In this document: positions 21,347 to 32,608 of the stretch, piece by piece
Numbering within the stretch: the first letter of the stretch is position 1
How the letters are laid out: the number at the start of each line of letters is the position of its first letter
Source of the DNA: Letharia columbiana
Lineage: Eukaryota; Ascomycota; Lecanoromycetes; Lecanorales; Parmeliaceae
Assembly (NCBI RefSeq): GCF_014066305.1
Contig: NW_023501137.1
Coordinates: 1-60,365, forward strand
Length of the DNA stretch: 60,365 nucleotides
Reading direction: 5' to 3'
Translations under genes and position numbers: made by a program
The notes under the pieces: model-generated
Database searches by the model: none
Told to the model about the DNA's origin: nothing
The model's input: only the letters and a program-made list of their open reading frames with translations

Positions 21347-22291
21347 TCATCTGAAGCTGGTCTTGATGACGTTCGAGGGATCGAATTCCCTTTTGAAGAC
21401 CTCAAGATCAGTCAGGCCGCTTTTCGAAGTACCATTCGAGGCACTCTCCAAGACGAAAACTATGTTAGAGAAAGCTCCTTGGAATTCAGATTCGCAGAAG
21501 AGAAGTTCTCTCCACATGCTTGCTACCTGGACCGCTGGGTTGCGAAATCCAAAACCAACACCAAAAGACCCAATGCATAGATCCGGATGCTGCCGCAGGG
21601 CAGCAATCCTGAGTACTGTCCTCATTTTTTCTTTCATCAGCTCTCGTTCTTGGCTGAAGGAGTAATCTGCGCCAGACTCGTCAAGTTTGGGGCGCCGAAT
21701 TGGTGCAACGGAAATGATGGGTAAGACCTTCCAATCCTTCCACATAGAGTAGTTTTTGTCAGCTCCAGAGCGAAAGACTACTGTACTCATATGTCAGCAT
21801 AAAAGGTCAACGGGGCAACATGTACGGGAGAGCAGCGTACCGACATGAGGAGAATAAATCCCACCAGTTGTTCGAATTGGGTAGTGAGGGACCTGGGCAG
21901 ATGTATGGCTAGGCGTTGTTAGAACCTTGGCGAGGTTCGAACGTCGGCAGAGGCATTCCTCTGGAGCTATGAGACCAGACTCCCAGTCACCTCCAGCCCG
22001 TTTCTCGTTGGCCATGCTGACCACGGGTATTGCTCCCAGCTGCTTGGAAGATCCGTTCGCTTTGAAGTTTGATTCGTCCCAGTCCAAGGCTGCATCAACC
22101 GGATCGCCAGTAATGACTGCTACACGAAGCTTGTGTCCATAGCCGGCTCGTGGGTTGAGATGAAACTTGGATGAGTCCGGATATGAAATGGACACAGGAG
22201 GAAATTGCGGCAACTGAGATTGAATGTAAGGAGTGTAAGTTTTCTTGGCCTCGGAAGCAATCTCCGAGGGTTTTGCTTTTGCCTGAGGCAT
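21347..22291 (-). CDS. microbial-type PARG-like protein
   Basis: A 294-residue protein in two exons, 21841-22291 and 21347-21780. The intron 21781-21840 (60 nt) has a GTACGC donor, GCTGAC branch and TACAG acceptor, and joins YSPHV to VFRSGAD. The diagnostic segment is MANEKRAGGDWESGLIAPEE followed by CLCRRSNL. It corresponds to the (A)N...GGG...(Q)EE.LCR.S.L signature of the TIGR02452 / microbial poly(ADP-ribose) glycohydrolase family, a macrodomain fold that binds ADP-ribose. Also present are YPIRTTGGIYSPHV and, after it, PLIIS-type VLPIISVAPIRRP and IAALRQHPDLCIGSFGVGFG, matching the core strands of the family. Both glutamates of the EE pair are kept, but the usual Gln before them is Pro and the third Gly of GGG is Asp, so hydrolase activity is uncertain. 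Probably cytosolic or nuclear. Confidence 0.85.
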
Positions 22292-23746
22292 GTTCCAGGA
22301 AGAAGAAACACAGCTGATATCGAGGGTGTGAATTGAGATGGCAATCCGCTAAAAGGGTAGGGGGAGCAAGAAATCGGCAAGAGGGGAACTGGTGTGCAAG
22401 CAATAGAGTTCAAACAGGACTGGAGTCAGGGCCAAGAGTGTATGTAGGATCGCAGTATAGACAACAAGAGATGAGATGAGATGAGATAGCACAAGTGGAA
22501 GTTGTAGCGGATAAAAGGAAAAGTAGCCATGGCCATTAATTTGCTTCTATGGCTGAGTGCCGTGTGAAGATGGTTTCGGCCGACGTGGAATGCCTGAACT
22601 ACCATGGAAAGGGAGGTATGTGACCAATCGCAAGGATACGGCTGGATGCTTAGGATTAGATGTGAATCTGTCATGAGCAAATGAATTCAAGCCACGATAC
22701 GCGAGAGCTCAGACGATTTCGATTCTTCCCAGTCGTGATGAGATCATAGCAGTGCGATCGTTCCATTGCCGCTGCCCAATAGCGGTGAGAGAATGGCGGA
22801 TGGAGCGACTTAAGTGCAAGATGGATCTGGATAGATTCACGGGAGGGTGTCTTCCCCGTTCCACGATCCTGCGGTGTGTCATTTAGCCAGATGAAACCGA
22901 CCAACAGCTTCCCTCGAGATCGGTGGGATCGACTTGCTTTCTTTGGAGCTCTCGGGGGGGGGGGCATGGGCGCTATCATTCCTACAGGTGCCACAGTTTC
23001 CTTCACGCTGCCTCTATTCGTCCAAGTTCCGAGGTTGGATGGAAAAAGGGGTTCAAAGCTTTCAAGGCTACAAGGCCTGGGCCCTTCCAGCGCTGGGAGG
23101 TACCGACAGCCGCTAAATAGACTTTTGTGTCATCTCTCCCCACAGGCGATGAGATGAAGTCCCAACTACTTTACTCGCCTGCTCACTGTCTAATGATCTA
23201 CCACTCACGTCGGTAGATCTGAATACTCCAGGGCAAGGTCAGCAAGTAATTAGATAAATCAAAAGTTCCTGCGGTGAATATACATGTGCCGTCTAAAAAT
23301 TAAAAAATGGAACGGCCTTGGTAGTTACCGAAAACTGTATGGAAAAGCCTTTCGGCAGTTGACGAAACAATAGCTGCCAACGGATGCTTGTCAGCTGTAG
23401 GATATCGAGCAGGCATATGATGAAATGCTTCTTGTGCACTTCCAAGATTATGAGAACAATGCCTCCAATATGTTGGAGTTTGCATATTTCACTCTTTCGA
23501 GCTTGACGTGTGACAGTTCGAGCGAGGTTCGTCAGCCGCCCGACCTTCCTTCATCCATATGCGCGTAAGGCTGCATGAAATATTGCATGAGATTTTTACT
23601 AGCTCCCTCGCCCTCCATTCCGACTCGTTCTCGATTCTCCAATCTCCAATCTCTTCCACCCCCTGCTTTACCAAGATTTGTCAACCGCTGAACTCCTACG
23701 ACATCCTGCAGCATCCACCAAGAACGCGAACATCTCAATCTGGCTG
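22292..23746. other. intergenic, no supported gene
   Basis: Contains a GAGAT run near 22470 and a run of ten G at about 22955. Overlapping short frames at 22876-23157 cross the G-run and have no features. Confidence 0.5.
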
Positions 23747-25528
23747 ATGCTCACGATATGGCGTTGCGTTCGCCTATCACCTCTGTTTTCAAGACCGACA
23801 ATTACACTTCCTCCCACTCATGTGCGCATGCGGCGTCTGTCTGCTTTTCCCACGGCCAGTCCCAACGTAGCCACCATCCTGGCGACTCCACCACGACATG
23901 GCGGCCATCTAATCACGGTGGAAGGCTCAATCAGAACTATTCGAAACCAGAAACAACGCTCATTCGTTGAACTCGGCGATGGGTCTACGGCATATTCCTT
24001 ACAAGCTGTGCTAGATCCTCAATTGGCTGAAGGGCACGTCCAGTGACTCTGTCCCCCTCCCTGCAGCACAAAACTAACGGTGCTCGGACTGTACAGCTTA
24101 GGCACGGGGACTTCAGTGGCCATCACGGGTACATGGCAGGCTGCTCCACCGCACAAGGAACAACCGTATGAATTGAAGGCGAAGGCGGTGAACATCATCG
24201 GTACAACGGATGCAGAGGTAGTCGACCCACCCTGAATTGATCTGCGGTACCTGCGTTGTGGCTTTTGCGTTCGTGTCAGGGTAGAGGCGCTGACAAATTC
24301 AATCACGCAGAAGTATCCCATCCAAAAGAAATACCATAGCGCCGAATACCTCCGAACGATTCCACATCTTAGGCTGCGGACTCCGGTGAATGCACTGCTC
24401 GCACGGTTGAGGTCTGAGTGTGACTACCACCTAGCTAGCTATTTTAGAGATCGGCATTTCGTTCGTGTGCAGCCACCCATCATAACTTCGTCCGACTGTG
24501 AGGGGGCCGGCGAGATCTTCACGGTATCTGCAAAGCCATCTAGTAGCCGAGGGGAAGATGAGATTGAGGCTGCAGCGAGGGCGAAGGATGAAATGTTCAA
24601 GGATCCAAAGTTCCTGACCGTTTCTTCTCAGCTACACTTGGAAGCTTTCATACACGAGCATCAGAAAGTCTGGACATTGTCTCCAACATTTCGGGCAGAA
24701 AAAAGCGACACTCCGCGACATGTGGCTGAGTTTTGGATGCTGGAAGCGGAAATACGGACCGAAAGCCTAAGAGATGTCATGAATCTGGTTGAAGACATGA
24801 TCCGAGATCTAGTGGGCAAATTACAGGAAGCGGGCTTCATGGAAGAGATCTTATATGCCAATCGAGGAGCGAAGTCTGCTGACGCTGAAGGCACGCAATT
24901 CCCACAATTACTTCGCAAACGTTGGCAAGGGCTTATGCAATCACCCTGGCCTCGAATTACCTATGAAGACGCAATCAAGCGCCTTGAGGATGCGGTCGAG
25001 TCAGGGAAAGCAACGTTTGTGTACGAGCCATCCTGGATCACTGGCTTACAGCTGGAGCATGAGAAGTTCATTTCTACAACCTTCGGCCAAGGCAGCCCGG
25101 TGTTTGTGACTGACTATCCTCGGGAGACCAAGCCTTTCTACATGCTCCCGTCATCACTGGAGGATGGTGTTGAACCAACGCAAAACAAAACCGTCGCCTG
25201 TTTTGACCTCTTACTGCCTGAGCTATGTGAAGTAGTTGGAGGATCAATGCGTGAACATCGTCTACAACAACTCTTGAAGTCAATGCATAGCCATGGTCTG
25301 AACTTTTCAGCGGCAAGCGGGGTTGGTCAAACCATAATGAATTCTGATGTGTCGCCTTCCAGTGAGAAGGGCAATCTCGACTGGTATGCCGATCTCCGTC
25401 GATACGGTAGCGTTCCTCATGGCGGATTTGGACTCGGTTTCGATAGGCTATTGGCTTACCTTTCTGGAATCAGCAACATCAAAGATGTCGTCCCCTGGCC
25501 CCGCTACCATGGTCGTTGTGATTGCTGA
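23747..25528 (+). CDS. SLM5: mitochondrial asparaginyl-tRNA synthetase
   Basis: A class IIb aminoacyl-tRNA synthetase charging mitochondrial tRNA-Asn. 541 residues in three exons: 23747-24033, 24097-24217 and 24311-25528. An N-terminal OB fold binds the anticodon (GGHLITVEGSIRTIRNQKQR, FVELGDGS). The catalytic domain shows motif 2 (FRAEKSDTPRHVAEFWMLEAE-type loop) and motif 3 (GGFGLGFDRLLAYLSG, then NIKDVVPWPR). The Arg/Ser-rich start MLTIWRCVRLSPLFSRP suits mitochondrial import. A later in-frame ATG at 23829 is possible. Intron 1 (24034-24096) restores AEG-LGTGTSVAITGTW only if the donor is GCACGT, that is a GC-AG intron; its branch AACTAAC and TACAG acceptor are normal. Intron 2 (24218-24310) has GTAGTC and CGCAG. 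Exon sums are whole codons. Confidence 0.94.
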
Positions 25529-28409
25529 TCCTTTGCACATGGGTAGCTGTCTACTATCTACCCTTTCGACAACTTCACCTCCTTACCCAATACCGCAGTC
25601 CGAGAGTTCCAGTCTCCATTCCATCATTCCCCAATGGATCAATAATATTGCCATTGTCTCAAACTTCAGCGGCGCTGTGCTACTGCTCAGGAAAGGGGAA
25701 GGAGCTCGGTTGCGGAACCTTCCCGCATAGAGGAGTCACGACGGCTTCGCTCGGGATGCATGTCTAGACACTCGCAGCGCTGAGATCTCGATCTTCGTAG
25801 AGCCTCCAAGGCGCCAAATGTCAAGGCGGAATGGGCACAATGTTGGCGACAAATCCGCCTACGGAGGAGAAGCGCCTCCTGCTCCTCGGCATTTCTGACC
25901 AACACGAGGGGTGGCCCACTAGAGTATTAGGTACCGAAGACTCATGCAAGCCACCACTGAGCGGGAAAGTGGCAACGTTGCGCCAGTTCGTGTTGCAGAA
26001 CTGGAAGCTTGGCAGTCATCGCGCAAGTGTTACTCTTCTTGTCTCGAAGATGGCAAAGTTGATGGAAAAGGTGTGGGTGCAGACCGTGCCGCGGCTTTGC
26101 ATGGAGTGTGAGAAGGAGTGACAAGAAATAACGGTACGGAAGATATGCATATCGTGTGGTTGAGCGGCAGAAAAGCTTGGCGGTACTCTAAAAGTTACCT
26201 TCCATATTCCCGGGCGGCATATTATATGACTATTCTTATTATTAAATTGCTGCATTTGCACCATCGCCCTTGCCCTTGCGATTGCCAATTGCGAGACCGC
26301 GCAAGACTTGATGTCCGTGATGGGTTTGGCCCGATTCGTGGGTTCATTACTTTACATACGGGATTATGGTGATGTCGTATTCTCTGGGGGGGGGGGTCAT
26401 CTAATCATTATTGGTAGTGAAAGTAAGGCCGGCTACAGCGTTGCGAATGAAGCTTACGTGGCTTGAAGAGAAAAGCCAAATCTCAGACGGAGCATGATTC
26501 CCGTATGGCTAGTACGAGGATTGTGTGAAACCCAGCTGTTACGCTGTCCGTCGCCGTTGAAACATGCATATTAATATACTTTGCTTTTTCCTGCATGCTT
26601 CTCGTATCTGATTGATGAACTTTGAAACCTTAAACCGCTCGGTCCATGAACATTGAGAAGCAAAAAGCCAAGGGGTTTGTTGGCCAAGATCTTGCTTCCC
26701 AAGTCGGCCGCATGCATGCATGGCACCCTTGGAGTTGGCAGGAAGAAAGTACTGGCGGAGAGGATATGCACTCGGCAGAAAGCAGCTCTTGACAGGGGGG
26801 TAGCGTCGGTAAAATATAAGGTTCCGTGGCGTGTCGATTAACCTTACTCCACAAGTTGACCAAAGGCCACGGAGCCTCGAGGCGGTCCAACGAACCAAAA
26901 AGAAAGACTTGCAGGGCTCACACATGGCGGACCATAACTTATCAGTCATACATTAATCAACATGTACTATCAGCGACTAAGTACCGTATACATATCCTAT
27001 GTCTCGGATCTCGTCGCTGCCGCTGTTTGGCGATTGGCTTGAACAGAATCAGGAACAGCGTAGTCATAAGGGAGGCGGGGAGATTGAGAGAGAGAAATGG
27101 AATTGTAAAGGCGTGCATCAGAATTAAAAGGGGAATGAGACGTCATTTATGATGGATGTGTGTGGGTGATATGGGGTGGGTGTGTCGGTGTGTCGGTGTG
27201 TCGGTGTGGAGAGAGTGTGGAGGGTGTGAGTTGGTGAGTGTGTGACAAAGGGGCCAGATGTGTAGAATCGAAATGGGCAGCTGGATGCTCGGAGTTGATA
27301 GGTGTTTGATCAAGGTTGAAAAGGGGTTGGTGAGTGTTATTATTCCAGTAAAGGATCTCACTTAATCCTTGGCTTTTCTGTTTTAATAACACCCTCGCTT
27401 CTCGCATCTCGATCCTGCACTGCACTCATACCTTCTCATGAATGAGGGAAAGTATTGCGAGGTGCTTACCTTTAAATAAGTACATTTTTTCAATAATCAT
27501 TACTCTACATGTTGCAAAGCCTCTCAATCACAATACTTTAGACTGTTTCACCATCTTCCTTCATTATATCTCCAACGTACGCAGAAACGGGTAGTCTCTG
27601 ATTGGACTCGGTAGACTTGGTAGCAGCTGGGTAGAGTTTTTAAGCGGCATGCTCGGAAATGCTAAATCCTAACCTTCGTCACTAATTTACCTTACCACTA
27701 CTACTAACTACTTACCTAACTTACTAACCAAAAAACTTACGCGCGGTACTCAAAAAAAAAGCTTCCATCATGCTATCAACCCATGCAAACTGAATCATCA
27801 TCATCACCATCATCATCAACATCAGTAAAGGTACCAGTGCCAGTTGCACCAACAACAACATTTACACCACACTCACACATCATTCATCGGCGTCTCAGCT
27901 CCGATCCTTTTCCACAGTTCTCCGCGCCGCTCAGGCTTCCATCCTGCTCTGCACACCTCCTCCACGCCCCTCCGGAACATCACTCATACCATCCACACCG
28001 ACCTGAACACAAATTTTCTCCTCAAGCCCATATCGCAAAGTGGAGTTTCGTCGAAGCTTATTCACCCAAGGCTCCCTTCTTCTTAATCATAATTCAACGG
28101 TCAGCCCGAGATATATTACTGTATGCCGAATGATCTTTAAGATTAATCTGACCTCCGTCCGTTGAAGGTAAGCTTTGCGACTGCCTCCCTGCGCCTTACA
28201 TCCTACATCCTACACCCTCGCCCACTTCCAAATCTTCCGCCCTGTGTTACATCTCATGCACCGGATGCCCCCTTTCCACATATCTTACCCAACTGCACGC
28301 TGCGCAACCATATTCTCTTCCTACACATTGCTATTTCTCATGCGACGCAACCTTCTACTACCCTCATGTCCGCTGTATACACAACAAAGTCAACATAGAA
28401 TCTCTACTG
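25529..28409. other. 2.9-kb upstream region of the Pac2-type regulator
   Basis: No gene supported. Contains a run of eleven G at about 26384, a GTGTCG tandem run at about 27178-27212, and a C/T- and TAC-rich stretch at 27660-27760 that is probably promoter or leader. Between 27783 and 28398 there are several upstream ATGs with sizeable frames before the Pac2-type start. Confidence 0.5.
27178..27212. repeat. GTGTCG short tandem repeat
   Basis: Three to four consecutive near-perfect copies of GTGTCG inside a longer GT/GGA-rich tract in the upstream region of the Pac2-type gene. Confidence 0.7.
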
Positions 28410-30185
28410 ATGGACCCCGCCAGTTTTCACCGGCCACTTGCTTACCTCGATGCAAAACCGCACCTCGCAGCCTCGCGAACAAGTCCCAATTTAGGGGAGA
28501 TACCCCTAAAGCGAAAGCGCTCCTGGGAGGACCCACCCAAGCCAAGGCTGGCAGCCCCATCGATACCCACCATTTCTACCTTCTTAGATATGGAAACATA
28601 CAACGGGCACGTGCGGACCCCCGCAGATGCGATAATACTATTTGAGGCCTGTCGCCTGGGCCTTTTACCTAGAGTCCAGCGAAGATTGTCTGAAAAAGAG
28701 CGCCAATCCATCAAGTCTGGCTCCGTCTTCGTCTGGGATGAACGTGAAGCCGGTATGCGAAGATGGACCGACGGGAAATCTTGGAGTGCCAGTAGGGTGT
28801 CTGGAAGCTTTCTTACATACCGGGAAATGGAGGGCAAACGTGGTGGCAACAGCTTTGGACCGCCTTTGGCTGCCGTCTCAAGAGCTGGAAAGACTCCTGA
28901 TAGCACTCGCGGTAGTGACTCCGATCTGGATATGGGTGGAGATGATGGACCGGATGGGTATCGATACAAGCCAGACGGCTTGATGAAGCAGTCCTTCAGC
29001 ATAACGACTTCCTCGGGCAATCACCTCCATCTCATCAGCTACTACTCGCGCTCCCATCCATCTGCTTCAGGCCTCACAAGTCCTACAAGCGATCCGGCAT
29101 TGCGGCATATTCGTCCACAAAAGGGAATGTACCCCGAATCGACCGTTCATGAGCATCAAAATATCCCCGCCGTGACTCGGTCGCCGATGGTCAGCGCACC
29201 ATACTCAACTGTCCCTCAGATGGCAGGATATGCTCGACAAGGACCTCCTCAATGGCCCCCACACTACAATGGTTACAATTGGACGCCTCCGCCTCCGGTG
29301 CAACAGGCGGGCCCACATTATGGCTACCAGCAGTATAATGGAGGTGGTGCCGTATACGCACCCCCACCGCCGATCAACGGTCATTCACCTCTTCAGAACT
29401 CTCAATCGGCTCAACAACCTCCACCCACAACGCAGTCATACGACCCTCATTACCAAGCGTACGACCAAAGAAGATACCCTTCGATGCCATCTTCTGTGCA
29501 TCCTGATATGTCTGGCTACGACCAACGGCAAGGTCCCCCTACAACACCACAACAGCGACCCATGGACAAGTATGCGCCGCCTCAAGATATCTACAACGGC
29601 TATGATCCAAGGTACCCTCCAAATCAAAATCGCAATCCTCCCACGCCCTCAGACAGCAACCTTGCGCCTCCGCAACAAATTCACAGCCGCAATGGGACCT
29701 CCGCGAATGGGATGCAGCAGTCACAGTCACAATATCGTCATCCTTCCCCACACATGTCGCAACCTCCGCCAAACGGTCAACAGCAGCAGGCTCAGCAGCT
29801 TATCTCGTCGTCCACTCCTATCGACCCGCGGTTGATGGGTTCTTCGCCGATGATACAGCAACAGTCACAACCAAACCTTCATTCCCGGACGTCAACTCCT
29901 GGAGCTCATGCACAGCTCCAGGAAGCTGCCGAGGCCGTCCAAACCCACGCCAACGGCACGAATGGCGCAAGCACGATCCCAAGTATTGGCGCCATCATGA
30001 ACGGCACTTCTGCCGAGAGCCACAACAGCCCAAACGCAGATGCGAAGAGCGACAGATCCGGTGATAAAACCCCCGGTGGATCCGTGAAGAAGGAAGGTGG
30101 ACCGCAGGACATTCCCAGTGACAAATTGGGTTTTGGTGAAGATATGAGGGCGTTGAAGGTTCTGGATCGGGCATTCAAGACATAA
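28410..30185 (+). CDS. pac2: Gti1/Pac2 (WOPR) family transcription factor, Pac2 type
   Basis: A single-exon 591-residue regulator of the fungal Wor1/Ryp1/Gti1/Pac2 family, whose members control morphology and development by binding DNA through the WOPR domain. WOPRa spans roughly residues 55-150: TFLDMETYNGHVRTPADA, ILFEACRLGLLPRV, SGSVFVWDEREAGMRRWTDG, SWSASRVSGSFLTYREME. WOPRb spans roughly 185-255: YRYKPDGLMKQSFSITTSSG, HLHLISYYSRSH, then ALRHIRP. The METYNGHV start and RRWTDGKSWS place it with the Pac2 branch rather than Sge1/Ryp1. An acidic linker (DSDLDMGGDDG) lies between the halves. The remaining half is Pro/Gln/Tyr-rich, with PQQ and YDPRYPPNQN stretches, and probably acts in activation or phase separation. 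There is a basic KRKR near residue 35. The long upstream region with several ATGs suggests post-transcriptional control, but no transcript start can be seen. Confidence 0.95.
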   Translation: MDPASFHRPLAYLDAKPHLAASRTSPNLGEIPLKRKRSWEDPPKPRLAAPSIPTISTFLDMETYNGHVRTPADAIILFEACRLGLLPRVQRRLSEKERQSIKSGSVFVWDEREAGMRRWTDGKSWSASRVSGSFLTYREMEGKRGGNSFGPPLAAVSRAGKTPDSTRGSDSDLDMGGDDGPDGYRYKPDGLMKQSFSITTSSGNHLHLISYYSRSHPSASGLTSPTSDPALRHIRPQKGMYPESTVHEHQNIPAVTRSPMVSAPYSTVPQMAGYARQGPPQWPPHYNGYNWTPPPPVQQAGPHYGYQQYNGGGAVYAPPPPINGHSPLQNSQSAQQPPPTTQSYDPHYQAYDQRRYPSMPSSVHPDMSGYDQRQGPPTTPQQRPMDKYAPPQDIYNGYDPRYPPNQNRNPPTPSDSNLAPPQQIHSRNGTSANGMQQSQSQYRHPSPHMSQPPPNGQQQQAQQLISSSTPIDPRLMGSSPMIQQQSQPNLHSRTSTPGAHAQLQEAAEAVQTHANGTNGASTIPSIGAIMNGTSAESHNSPNADAKSDRSGDKTPGGSVKKEGGPQDIPSDKLGFGEDMRALKVLDRAFKT

Positions 30186-30724
30186 TGAGGCATCGCAGAT
30201 CATCACAAAGGAGGCAAATACATTGTGATGGTCAACGGGATTGCATTGAGAAGTTTGAATTCATGAGGCACGTGCCAGCCGATTCTATCGAAGCGCACTA
30301 TCGAACTGTTACAATCTGTATTATTCAAGAGGCGGTGTTATTTGAAATGGGGCTTGCATGCATTGCAGAAGATATCACGGTTTGAGGATGGACAACGGAA
30401 AAAGGGAAAAGGGAACGGGAGAAAGTATCCTACGAAGGGTTTGCGGGGATGCATTACCTCTGCTACCATGCTATTTGCTCCTTTTTCAACAACAACATGA
30501 TGAGACGGGCTCCTACGATAGAACGTTCGGCTCCTGCTCACGCATGCATCAAGAATGTAATTTTCATACCTATGATACCTCTCGACGTTGATCTGATTCA
30601 TCCGCGTCTGGATAGTCAAACATGTATACTCTATACGTTTTGCCCAAAATCAACTAAAGGGATGGGTATCTCAACACGAATCCTCTTTTTTTCCCCAAGC
30701 CCGATCGATACCCTTTCCTCTCCC
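30186..30724. other. 3' intergenic between convergent pac2 and SYS1
   Basis: Convergent 3' ends. The frames at 30338-30619 and 30358-30591 have no features. No gene is seen. Confidence 0.5.
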
Positions 30725-31582
30725 TCACGCCCTCCCCTCCCCCACCCCCCCACCCCCCTCCTCCACCGTAGCAAGCATCTCATACTCCCCTCCCCCCCCG
30801 GGTCCCCCCCCCACCTTCCCTCCAGCACCGGCACCAGCACCAGCACCAGCACCACCACCGAACGAAATCGGCCTCAGCTCCCGCCACCGACAGCCCCAGA
30901 CCCCGCCCGCGACCATGAGGCCGGCGCTCGCGGCCTGCAGGGCCCACCAGAGCCCGTGGGCCGGCACGGACCGCGAGTAGAGCGACGTGGCGAGCAGGTG
31001 CACGGCGTGCAGCGTGAGGGCGAAGTCGGGGACGAGCTTGGAGCGCGCGACGACGAGGGCGAGGAGGATGACGCTGCGGGGGGGGGGATGGGTTAGCGGG
31101 GGTGGTATGGTGAGTGAGGGAGGGAGGGGGAGGGGGGGGAGGGGGGAGGGAGGGGGGGGGAGGGAGGGAGGGGAGGGAGGGGGGGAGGGGGATGAGGGAA
31201 GATGATTCCGTTCGGGGAACAACGCTCTCGACGCTTGCTTGGACGGAACGAACCCCGCCCAGGATTTCTCCGTGGAAAGGTTGGGAGTATCTCTCCACGT
31301 GAAAGAAAGAAAAACGAAACAACAGAAAACAAACACCACCCCAACGCCGACTCACCCGCACAGACTGCCCCCGAGCCAACACACGCCCAGCGTCCAGCCG
31401 CCCGCCGTGTCCCCCCGCAGGCCGCGCCAGCCGAGCACCAGGTCCGGCGAGAAGGGCCGGCCGGCCGTCAGGGCCGCGAAGAGCAGCAGGCCCGTCACGC
31501 AGAGGTAGTAGAGCAGCTGCAGCGTCACAATCTGCGTGAGGATGCGCAGCGGCGAGTGGGCGGGGCGGGGCCGGCGCGGCAT
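30725..31582 (-). CDS. SYS1: SYS1, Golgi integral membrane trafficking protein
   Basis: Sys1 is a four-span Golgi membrane protein that recruits the GTPase Arl3/ARFRP1. 191 residues in two exons, 31356-31582 and 30725-31073. The first exon carries PLRILTQIVTLQLLYYL, a first membrane segment, FSPDLVLGWRGLRGDTAGGW (a highly conserved loop) and the second segment. The second exon carries ILLALVVARSKLVPDFALTL, HAVHLLATSLYSRSVP, LWWALQAASAGLMVAGGVW and the family end CRWRELRPISFG. A Gly/Ala-rich tail with EYEML follows. Splicing GG|C restores SLCGVILL. The intron (31074-31355, 282 nt) is unusually long and almost pure C/T on the sense strand. Larger frames over this locus (up to 415 codons) run through the intron out of frame and are shadows. 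Divergent from COA6 with a 471-bp spacer. Confidence 0.93.
31080..31200. repeat. G-rich (GGGA)n tract inside the SYS1 intron
   Basis: About 110 bp of runs of 3-9 G separated by single A or T on the plus strand, i.e. the template strand of SYS1. The RNA is the C/T-rich strand. Many G-runs could form quadruplexes on the DNA. Confidence 0.85.
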
Positions 31583-32053
31583 TTTTTGTGTTTGTGTGTG
31601 TGTTGTTTGGTTGGGAGGTGATGGGTTGGATGGGATGGGATGGATGGGTGGGTGGGAGAGGTGGGTGTGGCTGGTTATCGTGGTCGCATTGTTTGTTTGT
31701 TGTTTGTTGTTGTTGTTGTCGGTGGTGGTGTGGGCTTTCGGATTGACTGGAAGAGGTTGATTCGGATGGGGGAAAAGGGGCGGAGGAGAAGAATTCGTGA
31801 GGCTGTGTTCTCGAAAAAACTCTGCAATACGATTCGTCTCCAAAATGAGAAGGATGAGTATTGAAGCCTGACCTCTCTCTCTCTCTCTCACTCTCTCCCC
31901 TAGCGGCGGCGGAGAAACAACCCAAAAAAATTCCGCACGCTAGCGCCAGCCCTCCAAAAGCTCCCAATTTTCCCAAATCCACAACAACCACCACACCTTC
32001 ATCCTCGCACTCCACCACCCTCTCCACCCCACCCTTCCCACCGCACCCACCAA
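31583..32053. promoter_or_regulatory. divergent SYS1/COA6 promoter region
   Basis: 471 bp between divergent start codons. Contains GT-rich and TTG-rich low complexity near SYS1, a CTCTCT run at about 31871-31890, and a C/A-rich leader before COA6. No TATA box is identified. Confidence 0.5.
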
Positions 32054-32608
32054 ATGGGCCTCTTCACCACCTCGACGACCCCCGCCCCGCCCCCGCCCTC
32101 CCACGCCTCCCCCACCCCGTCCCCGGACGGCGCGTTCGAAGCCCCGGACCGGCAATCGCGCGCGCACTGCTGGCGGGCCCGGGACGACTTCTTCGCCTGC
32201 CTGGAACGCAACGGCATCATCGACGGCATACGGGAGAAAGATCGGGCGGAGGGCGCGTGTGGGAGTGAGGGGAAGGGGTTGGACAGGGAGTGCGCCGCGA
32301 GTTGGGTATGTATGTTGACTGGTGATGCTGGTTTGGAGGGAGGCATATTGGGGGGGGGAAAGGGACTGGAAAAGAGGAGGGATGGGGGGGGGACGGAAGG
32401 GAATAAATGGACATGGAAGAGCTAAGCTGTCTTGGATTGAGATGGGTGGCTGACCGGTTGTCGGGATTTACAGGTCACGTATTTCAAGCAGAGACGAGTG
32501 ATGGAGCACAATAAGAAGCAAACGCTGGAAAAGCTGGCGAAGGAAGGGGCGAGACCGATGCCCGAGGGGATGGCGCTGCCTGGAGACCAGAGGAAACCGA
32601 CTTCGTGA
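32054..32608 (+). CDS. COA6: COA6, cytochrome c oxidase assembly factor (twin CX9C)
   Basis: A mitochondrial intermembrane-space protein needed for copper delivery to Cox2. 128 residues in two exons, 32054-32305 and 32474-32608. The four cysteines are C39-X9-C49 (HCWRARDDFFACLERNGI) and C69-X10-C80, the COX6B-like CX9C/CX10C pattern of COA6. The conserved APDRQSRAHCW lead and the AASWVTYFKQRRVMEHNKK junction identify the family, with splicing placing AASW next to VTYFKQRR. The intron 32306-32473 (168 nt) has a GTATGT donor and TTACAG acceptor and is G-rich. A Pro/Ser/Thr-rich N-terminal 28 residues is typical of fungal members. There is no cleavable presequence, consistent with Mia40-dependent import. 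Confidence 0.92.

Noticed and set aside
30780..32027. 415-codon minus-strand frame over SYS1
   Set aside because: It runs through the SYS1 intron and exons in a wrong frame and through the divergent promoter. The spliced SYS1 model matches the family exactly.
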